Assembly: GCA_004298725.1 (NCBI GenBank)
Contig: SCQA01000015.1
Span: forward strand, 1 to 9,725
Source of the DNA: a bacterium
GTDB taxonomy: Bacteria; Desulfobacterota; GWC2-55-46
DNA: 9,725 bases
Reading direction: 5' to 3'
Positions 7,124-9,725 of this stretch are shown one piece after another; the first letter of the stretch is position 1; each line of letters starts with the position of its first letter. A program made the position numbers and the translations under genes. The notes beneath the pieces were generated by a model. That model made no database searches and was not told the origin of the DNA. It saw only the letters and a program-made list of their open reading frames with translations.

Positions 7124-7204
7124 AAGGCCGCTCTACGCGGCGGCAGTAACGGCCTTACCGAACACTATGTGTCCGCCGTTTAGACGAATAAGCGTACGAC
7201 GGCG
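7124..7204. repeat. Loose inverted repeats in the convergent gap
   Basis: The 94-base gap between the convergent cytochrome and selenoprotein genes holds two inverted repeats. AAGGCCG (7124-7130) pairs with CGGCCTT (7150-7156), and CGCCGT (7174-7179) pairs with ACGGCG (7199-7204), each around a 19-base loop. No T-run follows on either strand, so these are not clear intrinsic terminators. They may be remnants of palindromic elements or weak bidirectional terminators. Confidence 0.3.
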
Positions 7205-7217
7205 CTAACGTTCCATT

Positions 7218-8018
7218 TCAGCCATCAATCAAATCTTCCGGCTGTTTCCACCTGTAAGGCAAGTCTATTATAACGCCCGGCTCTTTTATGGTTTCGATGG
7301 CCTTAAAAGCGCTCTTCAGCACCGCCATTTGAGTTTTAACGTTAAAAGGCTCTCCAAGCGGATGCCCCATGGGCCAATTAACGAATACCGCCCTTGGCAC
7401 ACGCGTCTCTTCAGTAAGCTTTCTTGCTAACGATACGCTTATCGTTGAAATTCCGGCTTTTTCAACTTCCCTCTGTATCAGTCCCACGGACCGGTTGCAA
7501 GTTACTCACCCGGGGGTCAGTATCACAATATCAACGCCTTCATTTTTTAATCTTCGGGCAACCTCCGGCGCGCTCTTTTTCATTAGCTCTTCCACGCGCT
7601 CTCCGGTTATATGCCCCATGAAACCGTAGTTGAACTTGGCAAGGGCGTCTATAACTCCCGCGCCTGCCATCTCTTTAAGCCTGTCGACAGGGAAGACTAT
7701 GTTTATATCTTTATCCGCATCGGAATGATCGTAGTAATCATGCGTTATGGCGTAACTGTGCGGCGGCGCATCGGAAGGGATTTCCCTAAACGACGCGTCT
7801 CCGTCTTCGCGTTCCATGTCAAAAGGGGTTTGAGATTTCAAATGAACGCCGGCGGTGGTAACAATGGCCACTGTGGAGCTTTTAAGGCTTTTGGTAAAAG
7901 GCGCCCACGGCACAACGCCGCCCTCTGCCACAGGTTCAATCTTCTTGGCGGCATGGGCGGCAAGGCCCATAAACTTAGTAAAGAGCTTTGCTAAAAGCTT
8001 GTTCTTTAACCTGCCCAT
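7218..8018 (-). CDS. GrdB/PrdB-related selenoprotein (UGA-encoded Sec)
   Basis: The frame runs from ATG 8018 (GAGGTG eight bases upstream) to the stop at 7218, interrupted only by TGA at 7508-7506. Read as selenocysteine, this gives 266 aa with Sec171 in ILTPGUVTCNRSVGL, a UxxC redox motif (Cys174). Sequence continues across the TGA in the same frame with the family's conserved blocks: VFPVDRLKEM (108-117), GFMGHITG and APEVARRLKNEGVD before it; GLIQREVEKAGISTISVSL, VPRAVFVNWPMGHPLGEP and LPYRW after it. This matches small stand-alone relatives of selenoprotein B of glycine/betaine/sarcosine/D-proline reductases, many of which carry Cys at this position. No grdA, grdC or prdA partner is nearby, so amino-acid reduction is unlikely; a thiol/selenol redox role is inferred. 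It follows the cytochrome c gene by 29 bases and probably shares its transcript. The organism must have the Sec machinery. Confidence 0.88.
7473..7501 (-). promoter_or_regulatory. Bacterial SECIS-like hairpin downstream of the Sec UGA
   Basis: In the mRNA, CGGUCC (7493-7488) pairs with GGACUG (7484-7479), with one G-U pair, around the triloop GUG (7487-7485). A lower helix of CUUG with CAG, with one bulged U, can extend it. The loop begins 19 bases after the UGA and its first base is G. Both match the known bacterial SECIS pattern (loop roughly 16-37 bases downstream, G within the first two loop positions). Confidence 0.7.
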
Positions 8019-8047
8019 ATCTTATTCACCTCTGCCGTGCAACCTGC

Positions 8048-8410
8048 CTAAAATATACCGGCCTCTTTCTGAATACCGCGAACATATTTTATAATGCTCT
8101 CCGCCTCATCGGGCTTTACGCCGTCAATCTTAGGCATGTCGCCAAAACCCCAATGGTGCGACCTTACGCCGCGCTCTATTGCCCAACGAAAGCTCAAATC
8201 CGCGTGGTGGTTCGGATGGTATATCTTATGCACAAGCGGCGGGCCTTCCTTTGTGCCGACGCCCTTTTCACCGTGGCATTTGGCGCAGTTCTGATTAAAA
8301 AGCTCTTCGCCCTTTTGCCTCAAAGCGCGTTCATCTTTATTATCCACAGCAAAAGATGAAACCGGTGCAAAAAGAAGCAACAGCATGAATATAGATGTTT
8401 TTATTGTCAT
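8048..8410 (-). CDS. Small exported mono-heme class I cytochrome c
   Basis: This 120-aa protein starts at ATG 8410 (MTIKTSIFMLLLLFAPVSSFA), chosen because a GTG further up at 8443 would lie upstream of the predicted transcription start; GGAG stands 11 bases before the ATG. Residues 1-21 are a signal peptide. The mature protein of about 99 residues has one heme site, CAKCH (42-46), followed by a Gly-rich GEKGVGTKEGPPL, and an axial Met92 in GFGDMPKIDGV, then a C-terminal helix (DEAESIIKYVRGIQKEAG). That is the class I fold order. A His-rich HKIYHPNHHADLSF and SHHW lie between the heme and the Met. It is a soluble periplasmic electron carrier; its partner is not evident. The downstream neighbour in the same unit is the selenoprotein. 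Confidence 0.93.
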   Translation of the reverse strand: MTIKTSIFMLLLLFAPVSSFAVDNKDERALRQKGEELFNQNCAKCHGEKGVGTKEGPPLVHKIYHPNHHADLSFRWAIERGVRSHHWGFGDMPKIDGVKPDEAESIIKYVRGIQKEAGIF

Positions 8411-8433
8411 GAAAATCCGCGCTCCGTAATTAT

Positions 8434-8462
8434 TTAATAACACAATCGTTGCCCGCAGTCAA
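8434..8462 (-). promoter_or_regulatory. Sigma70-like promoter for the cytochrome c-selenoprotein unit
   Basis: On the minus strand TTGACT (8462-8457) is followed after exactly 17 bases by TATTAA (8439-8434). Transcription would begin near 8427, giving a short leader before the ATG at 8410 that contains the GGAG ribosome binding site. Confidence 0.55.
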
Positions 8463-8502
8463 AGCAGTAAAAAGGCACAAAGACACTTGAAAACAAAAAA
8501 AC

Positions 8503-8531
8503 TTGACAAAACAACGATTACAGAGTATGTT
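8503..8531 (+). promoter_or_regulatory. Consensus-like sigma70 promoter for the ZTP riboswitch transcript
   Basis: A perfect TTGACA (8503-8508), a 17-base spacer and TATGTT (8526-8531) lie 18 bases before the first stem of the riboswitch. The promoter looks strong and constitutive, which fits control by attenuation further downstream. It is divergent from the cytochrome c promoter about 40 bases away. Confidence 0.75.
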
Positions 8532-8549
8532 ATTTTTCCTAAATAGCAT

Positions 8550-8704
8550 CTTCCGTTACTGACGGAATTAAGGTGGAAAACCACCGGGAAACGGAAGTTT
8601 TTAACACGCGAATTTCGCATAAGCAAGAATGTCCTCTGATAACCCGCCTGCGCGCAGTTAACGGACATTGAATTATGCGAATTTCGTCAGCCGACCGTCT
8701 GGGC
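8550..8704 (+). ncRNA. ZTP (pfl) riboswitch aptamer
   Basis: The RNA senses the purine intermediate ZMP/ZTP, a signal of 10-formyl-tetrahydrofolate shortage. The 5' domain has stem CTTCCGTT (8550-8557) with AACGGAAG (8590-8597), enclosing ACTGACGG (8558-8565) and the hairpin GGTGG-AAAA-CCACC (8572-8585). The 3' domain has CCGACCGTCTGGGC (8691-8704). The class consensus reads ACUGGCGG with CCGCCUGGGC. Here GACGG (8561-8565) and CCGUC (8695-8699) keep the pseudoknot by a compensating G-C to A-U change, which is strong support. The roughly 90-base linker folds as a long hairpin: 8609-8622 with 8673-8686 (13 of 14 pairs), and ATGTCC with GGACAT. The platform is the overlapping terminator. Family recognition is from memory of the consensus. 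Confidence 0.88.
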
Positions 8705-8751
8705 ACTGCATGAATACTAAAATACATGCTCTATAGCCCGGCGGTTTTTTT
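8695..8751 (+). terminator. Intrinsic terminator / expression platform of the ZTP riboswitch
   Basis: CCGTCTGGGC (8695-8704) pairs with GCCCGGCGG (8736-8744), leaving one bulged T, and an inner stem GCATG (8708-8712) pairs with CATGC (8725-8729). Seven T follow directly (8745-8751). The left arm is the 3' aptamer domain itself, so ligand-bound aptamer and terminator exclude each other. That predicts an ON switch: ZTP binding allows read-through into the downstream genes. Confidence 0.85.
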
Positions 8752-8775
8752 ATTTTAACGGCCATAACATTCAAC

Positions 8776-8793
8776 CCGGCGTTTTTACGCCGG
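8776..8793. repeat. Perfect short hairpin in the ppa leader
   Basis: CCGGCGT (8776-8782), loop TTTT and ACGCCGG (8787-8793) form a perfect 7-bp hairpin. It is followed by AAAA, so it is not an intrinsic terminator on the plus strand, and no T-run follows on the minus strand either. It lies between the riboswitch terminator and the tandem repeats. Confidence 0.5.
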
Positions 8794-8802
8794 AAAACAA
8801 CA

Positions 8803-8862
8803 ATGACCCGAAAAGGTCATACATGACCCGAACAGGTCATACATGACCCGAACAGGGCATAA
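8803..8862 (+). repeat. Three tandem 20-bp palindromic repeats before ppa
   Basis: Three head-to-tail copies of a 20-bp unit, ATGACCCGAACAGGTCATAC, occupy 8803-8822, 8823-8842 and 8843-8862. Copy 1 differs by one base (AAAA for AACA) and copy 3 by two (GGGCAT, final AA). Within each unit ATGACC and GGTCAT are inverted arms around six bases, with one mismatch in copy 3. The period is close to two helical turns, as expected for tandem operator sites, but RNA hairpins are also possible. The array ends 10 bases before the ppa ATG and lies after the riboswitch terminator, hence inside the leader of the read-through transcript. Confidence 0.8.
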
Positions 8863-8872
8863 AGGCGCTTAA

Positions 8873-9397
8873 ATGGCTGACAAAAATCCTATTGTTACAG
8901 TCGAAGTAATGGTAGAAATACCCAAAGGGTGCAGAAATAAGTACGAATACGACGGCAAGACCGGACGCATAAAGTTCGACAGGATGCTTTTTTCCGCGAT
9001 GCATTATCCGAGCGATTACGGCTTCATACTTGACACCCTTGCCGGCGACGGCGACCCTCTTGACGCGCTTGTGCTCGTATGGGAAGAGACCTTTCCGGGT
9101 TGCATCATCGAAGCCAAACCCATCGGGCTTTTCAAAATGTGGGATGAAAAAGGGCCTGATGAAAAAATACTATGCGTGCCGATGAAAGACCCTCTTTGGA
9201 ACCACATAGAATCGCTGAAAGACGTGCCGCCGCATCTGTTAAAGGAAATTTCGCACTTCTTCTCGGTTTACAAAGACCTTGAGGAAAAGAAAACCGCCGT
9301 CGAGGGATGGGAAGACCGCGAACACGCGATTGACATCATAGCCAAGTCAAGGCAGAGCTTCTTGAAAAAAAATAAAACAAAACGGAGGAGGCAATGA
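8873..9397 (+). CDS. ppa: Family I soluble inorganic pyrophosphatase
   Basis: This 174-aa cytoplasmic enzyme hydrolyses pyrophosphate to two phosphates and pulls biosynthetic reactions forward; the length is typical of bacterial family I enzymes. The signature GDGDPLDALVL is at 58-68, with metal ligands Asp59, Asp61 and Asp64. Further Asp91 and Asp96 in KMWDEKGPDEKILCVP correspond to the downstream metal ligands of the Escherichia coli enzyme. NKYEYD (22-27) and FDRMLFSAMHYPSDYGFI (35-52) match the conserved N-terminal active-site strands. The C-terminus is Lys/Arg-rich (KKNKTKRRRQ). The ribosome binding site is weak (AAAGG, eight bases from the ATG). The stop overlaps the pntA start by four bases, so the two are an operon. 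Transcription is predicted to pass through the ZTP riboswitch and terminator. Confidence 0.95.
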   Translation: MADKNPIVTVEVMVEIPKGCRNKYEYDGKTGRIKFDRMLFSAMHYPSDYGFILDTLAGDGDPLDALVLVWEETFPGCIIEAKPIGLFKMWDEKGPDEKILCVPMKDPLWNHIESLKDVPPHLLKEISHFFSVYKDLEEKKTAVEGWEDREHAIDIIAKSRQSFLKKNKTKRRRQ

Positions 9398-9725
9398 AAG
9401 TAGGAATTTTAAAGGAAACAGCCCCTTATGAACGCCGCGTGGCCGCAGTGCCGGATACCATCGCTAAAATGGTAAAAGCCGGAACAGAGGTCGTGGTTGA
9501 AACCGGCGCCGGAAAGAATTCATACCTTGAAGACAAGGACTTTACAGCCGCCGGAGCGACTATAGCCCCGACCGCCACTGCCCTTATAGGCAATTGCGAC
9601 ATAATCCTTAAAGTCAATAAGCCGACCGACGATGAAATAAACGCCATGAAGGAAGGCACCGTGTATATGGGCTTTTTAAGCGCCTTTTCAAGCCCGGACA
9701 CGATAAAAAAACTTAACGAAAAGAA
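9394..9725 (+). CDS. pntA: NAD(P) transhydrogenase alpha subunit, N-terminal part
   Basis: These 110 codons begin the NAD(H)-binding domain I of proton-translocating transhydrogenase, which interconverts NADH and NADPH at the membrane; the gene continues beyond the window. The ATG overlaps the ppa stop (ATGA) and has a strong GGAGG five bases upstream. Recognisable blocks are MKVGILKETAPYERRVAAVP, then VKAGTEVVVETGAGKNSY, the DIILKVNKP strand and VYMGFLSAFSSPDTIKKL. Alanine dehydrogenase shares this fold and start. The last block favours PntA, which has 'GFL-x-P' followed by 'N-P-E-L' where alanine dehydrogenase has 'YLHLA', but the diagnostic downstream region is not in view. The link to ppa and the riboswitch suggests a demand for NADPH when folate one-carbon units run short (inference). 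Confidence 0.82.
   Translation, partial: MKVGILKETAPYERRVAAVPDTIAKMVKAGTEVVVETGAGKNSYLEDKDFTAAGATIAPTATALIGNCDIILKVNKPTDDEINAMKEGTVYMGFLSAFSSPDTIKKLNEK

Noticed and set aside
7506..7508. TGA as a genuine stop, making the GrdB-like gene a pseudogene or two separate genes
   Set aside because: The frame continues without shift, conserved family sequence lies on both sides, a UxxC motif results and a SECIS-like hairpin is positioned correctly.
8459..8727. Short minus-strand open frames (62-69 aa) across the intergenic region
   Set aside because: They overlap the promoter, riboswitch and linker hairpin, show no family resemblance and have biased low-complexity ends.
8776..8793. Hairpin as an intrinsic terminator
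   Set aside because: No T-run follows on either strand.
8803..8862. Tandem repeats as a CRISPR array
   Set aside because: The units are contiguous with no spacers, only 20 bases long, and no cas gene is present.
9426..9701. Minus-strand 91-aa open frame
   Set aside because: It is antisense to the conserved pntA start and has no recognisable features.
9394..9725. Alanine dehydrogenase instead of PntA
   Set aside because: The N-terminal fold is shared, but GFLSAFSSPDTIKKL fits transhydrogenase better. The alternative cannot be fully excluded from the partial gene.

Overview
The window looks like a piece of the chromosome of an anaerobic, Gram-negative-type bacterium with a multiheme-cytochrome lifestyle, perhaps from the Desulfobacterota/Nitrospirota/'deltaproteobacterial' range. 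This placement is inferred from gene content only: an Rnf complex in the C-D-G-E order, a six-heme periplasmic cytochrome, a UGA-encoded selenoprotein, an HtrA protease with a signal peptide, and a proton-translocating transhydrogenase gene. Gene density is high and spacing is short. No rRNA, tRNA, CRISPR array or transposase is visible.

Region 1 (1-3223, minus strand) is the first part of an rnfCDGE operon. rnfC has its own sigma70-like promoter, followed by rnfD, rnfG and the first codons of rnfE, which runs out of the window. The encoded complex couples ferredoxin/NAD+ electron transfer to ion translocation. The RnfC iron-sulfur motifs and the RnfG and RnfD flavinylation sites can be read directly; the RnfD site is SAAT instead of SGAT.

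Region 2 (3252-5822, minus strand) carries a promoter, a DPM1-like family 2 glycosyltransferase, a periplasmic HtrA/Deg-type serine protease with one PDZ domain, and an unrecognised membrane protein with a His-rich loop. Two related intergenic repeats lie before this membrane gene and before rnfD.

Region 3 (5823-7217) is a divergent gene for a six-heme c-type cytochrome built from two three-heme modules. Two palindromes, which look like an inserted dispersed element, sit in frame in the linker between the modules. The gap that follows holds two loose inverted repeats.

Region 4 (7218-8462, minus strand) is a two-gene unit. It encodes a small mono-heme class I cytochrome c and a selenoprotein of the GrdB/PrdB-related family. 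The selenoprotein is split in a naive translation by an in-frame TGA; a SECIS-like hairpin lies at the right distance downstream and a UxxC motif results.

Region 5 (8463-9725, plus strand) begins with a consensus-like promoter, a ZTP (pfl) riboswitch and an overlapping intrinsic terminator. Next come a hairpin and three tandem 20-bp palindromic repeats. They are followed by a family I inorganic pyrophosphatase gene and, overlapping it by four bases, the start of pntA. A ZTP riboswitch in front of pyrophosphatase and transhydrogenase is not the usual purine/folate gene context, and it is the most interesting arrangement in the window.

In combination the genes centre on redox and energy coupling: Rnf (ferredoxin/NADH), transhydrogenase (NADH/NADPH), pyrophosphate hydrolysis, periplasmic cytochromes and a thiol/selenol redox protein. 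All functional links between regions are inference.
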